This document shows, one piece after another, positions 37,862-46,450 of a DNA stretch of 64,000 nucleotides. The DNA is from Glycocaulis profundi (GTDB lineage: Bacteria; Pseudomonadota; Alphaproteobacteria; Caulobacterales; Maricaulaceae). The first letter of the stretch is position 1, and every line of letters starts with the position of its first letter. A program made the position numbers and the translations under genes. The notes under the pieces were generated by a model. That model was not told where the DNA came from. It ran no database searches and saw nothing but the letters and a program-made list of their open reading frames with translations. The stretch spans positions 158,391 through 222,390 of the forward strand of contig VJOU01000001.1 in NCBI GenBank assembly GCA_007050995.1. Direction: 5' to 3'.

Positions 37862-38656
37862 ATGGCCGGACTTGAGCTGATCGACGCCCCCGGCCTGCGC
37901 GACGCGGGCCTGGCCGCGGCGTTCACGACGCGGACGGGCGGCGCCAGCGAGGGGCCGTATGCCAGCCTGAACCTGACCTGGTCGCGGGGCGACGACAAGG
38001 CGGCGGTCGCCGAGAACCGGCGGCGGGTCAGCGAGCGACTGGGCGGGCTGCGGCTGGTCTTCGCCAATCAGGTCCACGGGACCGCGGTGCTGCGCGCGGA
38101 GGACGCCGCCGAGGGCGAATGGTCGGCGGGCGAGGGCGACGCGCTGATGACCGACCGGCCGGGGCTGGCGCTGTGCGCGCAGACCGCCGACTGCGTGCCG
38201 ATCCTGCTCTTCGATCCGCGCCGCCCGGCCATCGCGGCGATCCATTCAGGCTGGCGCGGGACCCTCGCCGGGATCGGGCAGGCCACCCTGGACGCCATGG
38301 CGCAGGCCTATGGCACGCGGCCCGCGGACGTGAAGGCGGCCATCGGGCCCTCGATCTCGAAAGCCCGTTACCGGGTCGGGCCGGAAGTGATCGAACCGTT
38401 CGAAGGAAAATTCGGCTCGGACGCCGCGCTGATGGGGCCGAAGGACCATGAGGGCGGGGCGGGGCTGGACGTGGCCGAGGCCTGCCGCCGGTCGCTGGTC
38501 ATGGCCGGGGTTCCGGCGTCCGCAATCTCGCGCGTGCCCGGCTGCACCTTCACGGACGAGGCGCACTTCTTCTCCTCGCGCCGCGCGGCCCGGGACGGAC
38601 ACCCGGGCCTGTTCGGCGGCCAGTGCGGGATCATCGCGCTGAAGAAAAGACGCTAG
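37862..38656 (+). CDS. pgeF: Purine nucleoside phosphorylase / laccase-domain protein PgeF (YfiH)
   Basis: 264-aa YfiH-family enzyme. Metal-site residues are in NQVHGTAV, TADCVPILLFDP and AAIHSGWRGT; C-terminal GGQCGII is present. Family members cleave purine nucleosides and edit peptidoglycan precursors; older annotation is polyphenol oxidase. Follows selO by 6 bases. Its stop overlaps the convergent lipoprotein gene by 4 bases. Confidence 0.92.
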   Translation: MAGLELIDAPGLRDAGLAAAFTTRTGGASEGPYASLNLTWSRGDDKAAVAENRRRVSERLGGLRLVFANQVHGTAVLRAEDAAEGEWSAGEGDALMTDRPGLALCAQTADCVPILLFDPRRPAIAAIHSGWRGTLAGIGQATLDAMAQAYGTRPADVKAAIGPSISKARYRVGPEVIEPFEGKFGSDAALMGPKDHEGGAGLDVAEACRRSLVMAGVPASAISRVPGCTFTDEAHFFSSRRAARDGHPGLFGGQCGIIALKKRR

Positions 38657-39147
38657 GTTCCGGCCACGGCGGTGGAGCGGAAAGTCTGCAGGCAGGCGTC
38701 CGCCAGCTTCCACTGCCCGTCTTCCTCGATGAAGCGGCAGGCGATGTGGTCGATGGCCGGGCGGCCGGGGTTGAACTCGGTCTGGCCTTCGGGATGCTGG
38801 CTGGCGAAGCGGCCTTCGGGGAAGATGTAGGTGATCCGCTCCTGGCGCGAGACCTCCTGATCATAGGCGCACAGGGGCGGCTGCATCATCACGCTGCGCA
38901 CCGAGCGGTCGCCCATGCGCTGGCCGAATATCTGGTTTCTCAGCTCGGGCGGCATGTCGCGCAGCTCCTCGGCGAGGGGGGCGGAGCGGTTGGCCAGCGA
39001 GTTGGCGATCTGGTGATTGTCGCCCGCCACGAAGAGGGCGAAGAGCTGGCGCTCGCCCTCGCTCACCTCCCGGCAGGCCGGGGTGGTGGCGCAGGCGCTG
39101 GCGAGGAGACCGGCGGCGATGGCGAGAGGGGCGGTGCGGCGGAGCAT
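38653..39147 (-). CDS. Lipoprotein of unknown function
   Basis: 164-aa protein with a lipoprotein signal, lipobox LLASAC and lipidated C19. The mature part has CREVSEGERQLFALFVAGDN and a C-terminal region IACRFIEEDGQWKLADACLQT that looks like a small beta sheet. Three further Cys suggest a disulfide. Not recognised. 72 bases from the diheme cytochrome gene on the same strand, so it may belong to that unit. Confidence 0.65.
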   Translation of the reverse strand: MLRRTAPLAIAAGLLASACATTPACREVSEGERQLFALFVAGDNHQIANSLANRSAPLAEELRDMPPELRNQIFGQRMGDRSVRSVMMQPPLCAYDQEVSRQERITYIFPEGRFASQHPEGQTEFNPGRPAIDHIACRFIEEDGQWKLADACLQTFRSTAVAGT

Positions 39148-39219
39148 GGCGGCTGATTCCCTTCAAGGGTGAGCTTTGACGCGCACAATGCCGGAGGGCG
39201 AGTCGCTCGCCAAGGGGTC

Positions 39220-40380
39220 TCAGCCGCAGCCGCCCGCCATGGCGCCGATCCAGGCCGCGACCAGCGCGACGCCCTCGGAATGGATCGTGGCCCGGCCCAG
39301 CTCGGGCATCATCACGTCGGGCCGCGTGCTGTCCATCCGATGGACGAAGATCGACGCGTCCGGCTCGCCCGGGACGATGGAGAAGCGATGCCCGCCCGTG
39401 CCGCGCCCCGCCGCGATGGGTGGCTTGCAGACTCCGAAACTGGGACCCACCGGGTCGGACGCGCGCAGGTTCAGCCCCGAGCTGGCCGCCGGGCCGGAGG
39501 GCGCGTGGCAGTGCGCGCAGTTGATGTCGAGATAGGCCCGCGCCGCGTCGTCCAGCGCCGGACCGATGGGGAGGGCCTCGCCCGTCCAGCGCGCCGCGCG
39601 CGGCTGGGCATGGGCGGGCGGAGCAGGGGGCAGCAGGCCGCGATCGCGCCAGAGATCGAGCTGGTTCGCGCCGTCCAGCGCGTCCCATTCCAGATTCAGA
39701 TGTCGGGCCTTCGGGCCGATGGGGCGGATCGCGCCCGCGGCCAGATCGGTGGCGTGGCAGCTCGCGCACTGGTTCACGTTCGGGACCATGTAGGCGAAGT
39801 CCTGTCCGCGCCCGCCCGCCGCGATCAGTGTCAGCTCGACAAAGCCCCCGGTGCGGGCCAGACGGGCCTCGGCCTGGTCGTCGTCCCAGACATAGGGCAG
39901 GGCGGCCCAGCCCTGCGCCCGCCGCACCAGGATGCGGGTCTCGATCAGGCGTACGTCACGGAAGTCCAGCCCCGTTCCGTCGAACCCGAAACTCAGGTCC
40001 GGCTCGGCGGCCACCCGGTCGAAGCCGCTGCCCGCGCGCGGATAGTAGAAGGTCTTGGTGATGACGGTCCCGACGGGGAAGGCGAAGACGTCCTCGGGGT
40101 CGTAGGCGGCCGGCTCGGCCCCCTCGGGCAGCCAGACCGTGCGGAGCTTCTGGGCGTAGTCCGAGAACAGGGCGGTGTTCAGGGTGTAGGGCGTCACGCC
40201 GCCTGACAGGACCAGCCGCCCGCCCTCGACCCTGAGTTGGCCCCAGTCCGACAGCAGGGCCGGATCGGCTTCGGCGTGGAAGGCGGGGGCGTTGGCCGGG
40301 CCGTCGGGCGGGCCGGGCTCCGTCCCGCCGCCGCACGCGGACAGGACCAGCGCGCACAGCCCCGCGAGGGCGGCGCGCAT
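39220..40380 (-). CDS. Diheme c-type cytochrome lipoprotein, SO2930/HNE_0200 family
   Basis: 386-aa lipoprotein (lipobox LVLSAC, C16) with two haem c motifs, CASCH and CAHCH, and an N-terminal beta-rich domain (TPYTLNTALFSDYAQKLRTVWLPEG and FAFPVGTVITKTFYYP). This matches the family that occurs in two-gene pairs with a beta-helix lipoprotein. The ATG 40380 shares one base with the beta-helix TGA, so the two are coupled. Function of the pair is unknown; a periplasmic electron-transfer role is likely. The open frame continues to 40566 but has no signal there. Confidence 0.88.
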   Translation of the reverse strand: MRAALAGLCALVLSACGGGTEPGPPDGPANAPAFHAEADPALLSDWGQLRVEGGRLVLSGGVTPYTLNTALFSDYAQKLRTVWLPEGAEPAAYDPEDVFAFPVGTVITKTFYYPRAGSGFDRVAAEPDLSFGFDGTGLDFRDVRLIETRILVRRAQGWAALPYVWDDDQAEARLARTGGFVELTLIAAGGRGQDFAYMVPNVNQCASCHATDLAAGAIRPIGPKARHLNLEWDALDGANQLDLWRDRGLLPPAPPAHAQPRAARWTGEALPIGPALDDAARAYLDINCAHCHAPSGPAASSGLNLRASDPVGPSFGVCKPPIAAGRGTGGHRFSIVPGEPDASIFVHRMDSTRPDVMMPELGRATIHSEGVALVAAWIGAMAGGCG

Positions 40381-41609
40381 CAGAAGGGCAGGCTGACGGG
40401 ATCGCGCGGCGCGTGGCTGCATCGGTGGTCCTCGGTGACCATGCGCGGGTCCGAATAGCCGTTCGGCCCGTCCAGGTTGATGATTTCGGCGTCTTCCACG
40501 CAGATTCGAAGCGCCTCGGGCGTCACGCCGTCCACCTGTTTGGCTTCGTCGAAATAACCGTCCCACAGCACGTCGGGGAAGCGGCCCGTGGGGCCGAACT
40601 TCATCACCCGCAGGGCCTGCAGGTCCATCCCGTCGGGATTGTTGCCCCCGCCCTCATAGGTGTTGGAGTGGATCCAGATGCCTTCGGGATAGGGGTCGAA
40701 ATCGTCCTGGGCGGCCATGTCGGCATAACCGGCCGAATGCAGCGAGGAGATGATGACGTTGGCGGTGCGGTTGTCCGCGATGCGGTTTTCGAACACGTGC
40801 ACGTCGTCATTGGAATTGATCAGGATGCCGGTGCCCGCGGGCACGCTGGCGACCGGGGTTCCGGCATGGCCGAAATTGCGGGTGTTGTTGGCGAAGACCT
40901 CGTTGCCGAACACTCGCGTCCCCGCCCCGGGGCGGGGCAGGTTGGGCATGTTGAACACCAGGATGCCGCCGGTGTTGTTCGTCGCGGTGTTGGCATAGAC
41001 GTCCGCGTCGTTGGAGTTCTCCACCTCGATGCCCGCGACGTTGTATTCCACCCGGTTGTTGCGCACGACGATGGTTTCGGACTGGCCCACGTAAATGCCT
41101 GCGTCCGACGCGCCGATGGCGACTGAATCCTCGATCAGCACGTTGCGGGTCAGCACCGGATAGATGCCGTAGGCCCCGTTCTCGGTGTCCGGCCCGTTCG
41201 TCCACTCGGTGCGCACGCCGCGGATGACGATGTTCTCGCCCTCGGTGATCTTCAGGGCGTCGCCCACCGTGTCCTCGATGGCGAGATTCTCGATGGTGAA
41301 GTCGCTCGCGCCCTGCACCAGCAGGCCCTCGGCGCCCTGGCGCTGGCCGGAGAAGTTCAGGATGGTCTCGTCCATCCCCGCGCCGCGGATGGTCACGCCC
41401 GATGCGGTCAGGGTCAGCCCCCGGTCGAAGGCGTAGAGCCCGGCGGGAATCTCGATCACGTCGCCGGGCCCCGCGTCCAGCAGCGCCTCGAGCAGGACGG
41501 TCTGATAGGCGGTGTCCGCCTGGGAGATGTCCCGGCGTTCGGACTCCGCCCCGCAGGCGGCCAGCGCCAGACAGCCCGCGCCCGCGATGATCACTCTCAG
41601 ACCCGTCAT
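40380..41609 (-). CDS. Parallel beta-helix repeat lipoprotein
   Basis: 409-aa lipoprotein (lipobox LALAAC, C19). The body is a right-handed beta-helix: repeated turns such as GVTIRGAGMDETILNFSG, ENIVIRGVRTEW, RNVLIEDSVAIGASDAGIYVG and ETIVVRNNRVEYNVAGIEVEN. It is the partner family of the diheme cytochrome downstream, known to occur as pairs or fusions. Beta-helices of this kind often bind or cut polysaccharide, but no catalytic residues can be assigned here. Confidence 0.88.
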   Translation of the reverse strand: MTGLRVIIAGAGCLALAACGAESERRDISQADTAYQTVLLEALLDAGPGDVIEIPAGLYAFDRGLTLTASGVTIRGAGMDETILNFSGQRQGAEGLLVQGASDFTIENLAIEDTVGDALKITEGENIVIRGVRTEWTNGPDTENGAYGIYPVLTRNVLIEDSVAIGASDAGIYVGQSETIVVRNNRVEYNVAGIEVENSNDADVYANTATNNTGGILVFNMPNLPRPGAGTRVFGNEVFANNTRNFGHAGTPVASVPAGTGILINSNDDVHVFENRIADNRTANVIISSLHSAGYADMAAQDDFDPYPEGIWIHSNTYEGGGNNPDGMDLQALRVMKFGPTGRFPDVLWDGYFDEAKQVDGVTPEALRICVEDAEIINLDGPNGYSDPRMVTEDHRCSHAPRDPVSLPF

Positions 41610-41697
41610 GAAACCCTCCCCGGTGAACGCTGTTCGCGTTTCTTCGCCCGTTCAGGTTAAGCGCGGGGAGGGCGGAAGGGGAAGCGTGAAACGAAAA

Positions 41698-41723
41698 ACG
41701 CCCGCCGGAGGACCGGCGGGCGT
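41698..41723 (-). terminator. Terminator after rplS
   Basis: 11-bp stem (41698-41708 and 41713-41723) with a 4-base loop; on the minus strand it is followed by a TTTTT run (41693-41697). It closes the trmD-rplS unit. Confidence 0.9.
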
Positions 41724-41746
41724 CAGATCGTTCAGGCGGGCGCGGT

Positions 41747-42154
41747 TTACTGCGCGGCCTTGTCTTTCTTGGAGACGCGCTGCTCGACGCCGTGGCCGGA
41801 CGTGCGCTCGGCGATCCGGGCGGACTTGCCGCGGCGGTCGCGCAGGTAATACAGCTTGGCGCGGCGGACATGGCCCTTCCGCTTCACCTCGATGGATTCG
41901 ATGATCGGCGAGAAGACCGGGAAGACCCGCTCCACGCCTTCGCCGAAGGAGATCTTGCGGACGGTGAAGCTGGCGTTCAGACCGCCGCCGGATTTGGCGA
42001 TGCAGACGCCTTCGAAACGCTGGACGCGCTCGCGCTCGCCTTCGCGGATCCACACGCCCACCGACAGGGTGTCGCCCGGCGAGAATTCGGGAAGCTGCTT
42101 GTCGCCCAGGACGCGCGCGGCTTCTTCCTGCTCAAGCTGCTGGATCATGTTCAT
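41747..42154 (-). CDS. rplS: Ribosomal protein bL19
   Basis: 135-aa 50S subunit protein at the 30S-50S interface: [48 protein letters not shown], and [25 protein letters not shown]. Start ATG 42154 has GGAGAAG upstream and overlaps the trmD stop by 4 bases (ATGA). A C-terminal Lys/Ser tail is present. Confidence 0.97.
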   Translation of the reverse strand: MNMIQQLEQEEAARVLGDKQLPEFSPGDTLSVGVWIREGERERVQRFEGVCIAKSGGGLNASFTVRKISFGEGVERVFPVFSPIIESIEVKRKGHVRRAKLYYLRDRRGKSARIAERTSGHGVEQRVSKKDKAAQ

Positions 42155-42858
42155 CGGTCTTCTCCATTGCGCCGCTGATATCTGGCCCACAGATCGGGAC
42201 GGCGCGCTCGCGTTGTCTCTTCAGCCTGTTCGCGCCGCCAGCGATCGACCTTTCCGTGGTCGCCCGACAGCAGCACCTGAGGAATCTCCCGGCCCTCGAA
42301 CACCCGCGGGCGGGTGTAGTGAGGATATTCGAGAAGATCGCCCTCGAAACTCTCGTCCTCGGTGGACTCCAGCTTGCCCAGAACGCCGGGGATCAGCCGC
42401 ACGCAGGCCTCGATGAGGTACTGCGCGGGGATTTCTCCGCCGGCGAGCACGGCATCGCCGACGCTCACCTCTTCCATGCCGCGCGCTTCGACGACCCTCT
42501 GGTCGAGGCCTTCGAAGCGGCCGCAGAACAGCACGACGCCCGGCCCGCCCGCCCAGTCCCGAACCCGGGCCTGAGTCAGCGGCGCGCCGCGCGGCGTCAG
42601 ATAGATCAGCGGTCGCCCATCGAGGTCCACGCTGTCTATCGCATCCGCCGAAACATCCGGGCGCAGCACCATTCCGGGGCCGCCGCCAGCAGGCGTGTCA
42701 TCAACGGAGGCGTGCTTATGACGGGAAAAAGAGCGGATGTCCACCGTCTCCAGCGCCCAGAGTCCGTTGCGCCGCGCGGTGTCCAGCAGCGATACCCCCA
42801 GCGCGCCGGGAAAGGCTTCGGGATACAGGGTCAGCACGGTGGCGGTGAAAGCGCTCAT
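42151..42858 (-). CDS. trmD: tRNA (guanine-N1-)-methyltransferase
   Basis: 235-aa SPOUT methyltransferase making m1G37 in tRNA. The trefoil knot motifs are [21 protein letters not shown] and [14 protein letters not shown], with the catalytic Asp in the nearby ST.DESFE region. Translationally coupled to rplS. Normally directly after rimM; here 2.3 kb of other genes intervene. Confidence 0.96.
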   Translation of the reverse strand: MSAFTATVLTLYPEAFPGALGVSLLDTARRNGLWALETVDIRSFSRHKHASVDDTPAGGGPGMVLRPDVSADAIDSVDLDGRPLIYLTPRGAPLTQARVRDWAGGPGVVLFCGRFEGLDQRVVEARGMEEVSVGDAVLAGGEIPAQYLIEACVRLIPGVLGKLESTEDESFEGDLLEYPHYTRPRVFEGREIPQVLLSGDHGKVDRWRREQAEETTRARRPDLWARYQRRNGEDR

Positions 42859-42903
42859 GGCGGCGGGGTATGGGGCGCCGGACGCGCGGGGGCAAGGGGC
42901 GGT

Positions 42904-43569
42904 TCAGCCCGCCTGCGCGCAGAACTCGGGCAGATCGTCCGGATCGAGGCCGGGGCCGGGATCGTGGAGGCTGGTTTCAGGGCGTCCGCGCTGATCCAGC
43001 CGCGCGCGGTGGACCACGGCCCGCGTTTCGATTTCCGTGCTGTAGCAATACCTTATATCGACCGGGAGCAGACGCCATTGAGCGGCGGCCTGAGACATCT
43101 CTCGATCCATGGCGCGGGCAAAGGCCGATCCGGCAGTGTTGATCAGGCACCCGGTTTCGATCTCCTGGGGCGAGCCGCTCGCATCGGGAGTGAGACCCAC
43201 GGCGCAGTAAGCCAGATCGGCGCCCCGCTCGACCGCGCGGAGCGGAAATTCCGGGTCACGGGTGATGATCTGCTGACCCGGCACGGGGCGCCAATGCCCG
43301 TCGGGATCTTGGGACAGGGCCGCGGAGTCCGCCAGCCAGAAACGTGGTCCCGGATTGCGGCGAGTGCCCTCTCGCGGCGGATCAAGGCGTATCGCGGCGA
43401 CGGCCGCTTCCGCCGCCCTCTGCAGGGCCTCCGCGTCCGCCACGTCGTCAGGGCAGACCGCGCGGATCGCGGTCGGATAGCCGCCCCGTCTTTCGTCGAT
43501 GTCGTATTCCAGCGCACATTCGGCGGTCTGTGCGGTCAGCGCCAGCGTGGCGGCGATCATCAGGCTCAT
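42904..43569 (-). CDS. Exported protein with a TonB-C-like domain, inserted before trmD
   Basis: 221-aa protein with a short signal (MSLMIAATLALTAQTA). The mature region holds several Cys. Residues about 120-185 (YCAVGLTPDASGSPQEIETG, then NTAGSAFARAMDREMSQAAAQWRLLP) resemble the TonB C-terminal fold pattern, in which a beta strand precedes a helix ending in W.F/LxP. No transmembrane anchor remains after cleavage. Function unknown. Start has GAGGGG upstream. It lies 45 bases before trmD on the same strand. Confidence 0.6.
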   Translation of the reverse strand: MSLMIAATLALTAQTAECALEYDIDERRGGYPTAIRAVCPDDVADAEALQRAAEAAVAAIRLDPPREGTRRNPGPRFWLADSAALSQDPDGHWRPVPGQQIITRDPEFPLRAVERGADLAYCAVGLTPDASGSPQEIETGCLINTAGSAFARAMDREMSQAAAQWRLLPVDIRYCYSTEIETRAVVHRARLDQRGRPETSLHDPGPGLDPDDLPEFCAQAG

Positions 43570-43728
43570 CGCATTTTCCCCTCAACCCTCGCCTGAAGAT
43601 TGCTGCATGATCGCGATGCGCTCAAGCGGGCAGTGCGACGAACTACAAAGAGCGTGCGCCTGTCTGCTGGTCCGCCAACATAAGCCGGAGATCGCAGCTC
43701 AGGCTCGGTTATCGTGTCCGGACGCGTA

Positions 43729-44310
43729 TCACCGCGACGAGGCGCACAGCGCGTCCGCATCGGGCCAACCGTCAGGATCGGTCGAGCCCAAACGATAGGA
43801 AAAGGAAATTGTGACGCATTGCCCATCGCTGCCCGGCGCTGCGCGAAGTCGGCTGACCCCGCCCAGTACGGCCTGACGATAGTCTTCGCGAAGGCGTCGC
43901 GATCCACCCGACAAGATGCAGTCAGCGACCGGGGAGGCGACCCGCCCATCTTCGCCGGGGCTTCCTACGACAAAGCAATTCGCCGACACGCCGGGCCGCA
44001 AAGACGCCGACGGCGGCGAAGCAGGGAAAGCGAACAGGCGGAGTGGCGGCCAGCGCCATTCTCCAGCCTCGGAATCGAAAATGAAAATCCAATCGAGCGG
44101 CGATGATGAGTTTGCGGCGGCGGATGGCAGGTCGATTCGGGACAGGACCGCCTCAGCCCGATCTTGAGGCGAATTTTCCCCAGACGGGCACTCAACGACC
44201 GCCACGCTCGAATTGTGATCTCCGGCGACGATGGACACCACGCATGTCTGCGTATGCGGCGTTTCCGTCGATGCTGAAAGCGCCAACCAAACTATAAGGC
44301 TTCCAATCAT
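43729..44310 (-). CDS. Exported protein, TonB-C-like, lower GC
   Basis: 193-aa protein with signal IGSLIVWLALSAS and mature start STETPHTQTC. Residues about 120-185 (CFVVGSPGEDGRVASPVADC, then REDYRQAVLGGVSRLRAAPG) have the same TonB-C-like outline as the neighbouring gene at 42904, so the two may be paralogues. Base composition is visibly less GC-rich than surroundings. ATG 44310 is chosen for the signal peptide; a GTG one codon earlier is also possible. Function unknown. Confidence 0.5.
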   Translation of the reverse strand: MIGSLIVWLALSASTETPHTQTCVVSIVAGDHNSSVAVVECPSGENSPQDRAEAVLSRIDLPSAAANSSSPLDWIFIFDSEAGEWRWPPLRLFAFPASPPSASLRPGVSANCFVVGSPGEDGRVASPVADCILSGGSRRLREDYRQAVLGGVSRLRAAPGSDGQCVTISFSYRLGSTDPDGWPDADALCASSR

Positions 44311-44415
44311 CACTCGGCCTTTCTTTCTGGACGGCTCGCGCAAACCTCTGCTGCGAAGCGGCCCGCAACTGCAGGCTGGGATCATTAAGAATAAAGATCA
44401 AGCGTTTACATGCGA

Positions 44416-45147
44416 TCAGTCATCCTCCGCGAACCACAGAGCCCGCGCTCCTGCCGTGCGCCAGACCGGCCAGCCGCCGTCGAGCATCCAGAAGGTGGCG
44501 CTGCGGTGGAGCGGGCCGGGCTCGGTCTGGGGGTGCCGGGCGATCTCCGCGTGGATCAGCGCGCGGCGGCCGTCCTCGCTGAAGCCTGCGCGGGACAGGG
44601 TGATGACGATGGCGTCCTCGGGGAAGGGGCGGCTCCGGTCCGCGATCTCGAAATCGGCGACCCGCGCCAGTTCGGTCCGGCAGCGCAGAGGCGCGGCGCG
44701 GGCGTTGCGGCCCATGAAACTGGCCCACAGATCGTCGGCGGGAATGGCGCGGTCGTCGCCATGGACCGCGTGCGCCCTGTCCCATGCCATGGCCTCGCGT
44801 TCGGAGACCGGCAGGTCGGGACGTTCCTGGCGCAGGGTCATGGCCTCGCGGATCTGCTCGCTCAGCAGCGCGCGGTCCATGTCCGCGCTCCGGTTCTGGG
44901 GCGGGAAGCCCCCGGATCGCACGCGCGGCCACCAGGCGTCGGCATCGGTGTCCGGTTCGGCGATCAAAGCCATGCGGTCGGCGAGGATGACGCGGCCGCC
45001 CTGTTCGATCTGCGCACGCATGATGGGTCTGAGGACCTGCGCGGCGATGCCGCATTCCTGCGCGTTCAGGCCCGGCGGCCGGTCGGTGGAGGCGCAGGCG
45101 GCGAGGCCCGTCAGACACAGGGAAGCGAGGGCGAGAATGCGGAACAC
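44416..45147 (-). CDS. Lipoprotein of unknown function
   Basis: 243-aa lipoprotein (lipobox LTGLAAC, C18). Start is GTG with GGGAG 10 bases upstream. The mature part has no motif I recognise; it is rich in Arg/Ala, includes CGIAAQVLRPIMRAQIEQGG and, near the C-terminus, ATFWMLDGGWPVWRTAGAR. Third of three exported proteins between rimM and trmD. Confidence 0.6.
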   Translation of the reverse strand: MFRILALASLCLTGLAACASTDRPPGLNAQECGIAAQVLRPIMRAQIEQGGRVILADRMALIAEPDTDADAWWPRVRSGGFPPQNRSADMDRALLSEQIREAMTLRQERPDLPVSEREAMAWDRAHAVHGDDRAIPADDLWASFMGRNARAAPLRCRTELARVADFEIADRSRPFPEDAIVITLSRAGFSEDGRRALIHAEIARHPQTEPGPLHRSATFWMLDGGWPVWRTAGARALWFAEDD

Positions 45148-45209
45148 GGGCGGCGCTCTCCCTGAGGCGGCATCCTCAGATTGCGGCGCATGCGTGCGGG
45201 GCGCAACCC

Positions 45210-45743
45210 CTATCCGGTCTCCGGCCCGCCCGCGATCAGTTCTTCGGGCGGATCGGCGATCACGCGGCCGGCCTTGATGTCCACCACCGGCACGGCGGCC
45301 TTGGTGAAGGGCAGGTAGATCAGGCCTTCCGGCCCGGAGACCTCCAGGATGTCGCCCGCGCCGAAATCATGGACGGCCTTGATCCGGCCCATGGGCGCGC
45401 CGTCGGCGCGCTCGACGGCCAGGCCGATCAGGTCGGCGTGGTAGAACTCGTCCTCGTCCGGCTCGGGCAGGGCGGCGCGGGGCGCATGCAGCAGCGTGCC
45501 CTTCATGGCGATGAGCTGTTCGCGGGTGACCGTTTCCTTGAACGCGGCGATCACCGTCTCCCCGCCCGAGTGGCGGCCGCGGGAGGGGGTGAGGATCACC
45601 TTGCCCGCCTTGTCCAGGAACGGGCCGTAGGAGCACAGCGCGGCGGGATCGCCGAAGGCGCGCAGCTTGGCGTCGCCCTTCACGCCGTGAGCTCCGGCGA
45701 TGGCGCCGATGACGACGAGATCGAGGTCTGTGGTGCTGGACAT
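45210..45743 (-). CDS. rimM: Ribosome maturation factor RimM
   Basis: 177-aa protein for 30S 3-prime-domain assembly, bound to S19. N-terminal beta barrel VVIGAIAGAHGVKGDAKLRAFGDP and C-terminal PRC-barrel (DEFYHADLIGLAVERADG, GAGDILEVSG). Start ATG 45743 fits family length; the longer frame to 45848 crosses the promoter/terminator gap after rpsP. Confidence 0.94.
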   Translation of the reverse strand: MSSTTDLDLVVIGAIAGAHGVKGDAKLRAFGDPAALCSYGPFLDKAGKVILTPSRGRHSGGETVIAAFKETVTREQLIAMKGTLLHAPRAALPEPDEDEFYHADLIGLAVERADGAPMGRIKAVHDFGAGDILEVSGPEGLIYLPFTKAAVPVVDIKAGRVIADPPEELIAGGPETG

Positions 45744-45916
45744 GGCCGGTGACCGCTCTGCTGGAGTCCTTCGCCCTTGAAGGCCGCTGCATCCGACCCC
45801 CTCCCGGATTTCCCCAGGCGGCAATGACCGGCGGCGCAGCCGCCGCAAGGCCGACCGGCCGCCCGCATCGAAGCGAGGACCGACTGACCGCAGGGAAGGA
45901 GGACAGAAAACAAAAA

Positions 45917-45936
45917 CCCCCGCCCGGAGGCGGGGG
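45917..45936 (-). terminator. Terminator between rpsP and rimM
   Basis: 8-bp GC stem (CCCCCGCC / GGCGGGGG) with CGGA loop, followed on the minus strand by TTTTTG (45911-45916). It splits rimM and the genes after it from ffh-rpsP. Confidence 0.85.
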
Positions 45937-45950
45937 CTTCGGGAGAAGCC

Positions 45951-46424
45951 TTATTCGGCTTTCTCTTCGGCAGCCTCTTCAGCCGGGGCTTCAGCGGCGG
46001 CTTCTTCCTCGGCCGGGGCTTCCTCGGCGGGAGCGGCGGCGGCCTCTTCCTTGGCCTTCTTGGCTTCTTCCTCGGCGTCCTTGCGGGCCTGTTCCTTCTC
46101 GGCGCGCTCGGCGAGGCGCTCCTTGGCGGCCTGGCCGGGCTCGGCTTTCTTCGGGTTGTCGCCGTGCTTCCACTCGATCAGGCCGGCGGCGCCCAGGAAA
46201 CGGGCCACGCGGTCGGTGGGCTGGGCGCCCTTCTTCAGCCACTCGGCGGCTTTCTCGGTGTCCAGCTTGACCCGGTCCTCATGGTCGCGGGGCAGCATGG
46301 GGTTGTACGAGCCGATGCGCTCGATGAAGCGGCCATCGCGGGGATCGCGGCTGTCGGCGACGACGATGCGGTAATAGGGGCGCTTCTTGGCGCCGCCGCG
46401 GGCGAGACGGATTTTCACAGACAT
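45951..46424 (-). CDS. rpsP: Ribosomal protein bS16 with long acidic tail
   Basis: 157-aa 30S protein. The bS16 core is residues 1-85 ([48 protein letters not shown]). Residues about 95-157 are an Ala/Glu/Lys-rich extension ([18 protein letters not shown]...), roughly doubling the usual 80-90 aa; such tails are common in alphaproteobacteria. 26 bases after ffh. Confidence 0.96.
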   Translation of the reverse strand: MSVKIRLARGGAKKRPYYRIVVADSRDPRDGRFIERIGSYNPMLPRDHEDRVKLDTEKAAEWLKKGAQPTDRVARFLGAAGLIEWKHGDNPKKAEPGQAAKERLAERAEKEQARKDAEEEAKKAKEEAAAAPAEEAPAEEEAAAEAPAEEAAEEKAE

Positions 46425-46450
46425 GGTTCAGGTCCTTGTTCGATGGAGAT

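Noticed and set aside
43740-44106. Plus-strand frame opposite the TonB-C-like gene
   Set aside because: No ribosome binding site, Arg-rich shadow; the minus frame has a signal peptide and paired Cys.
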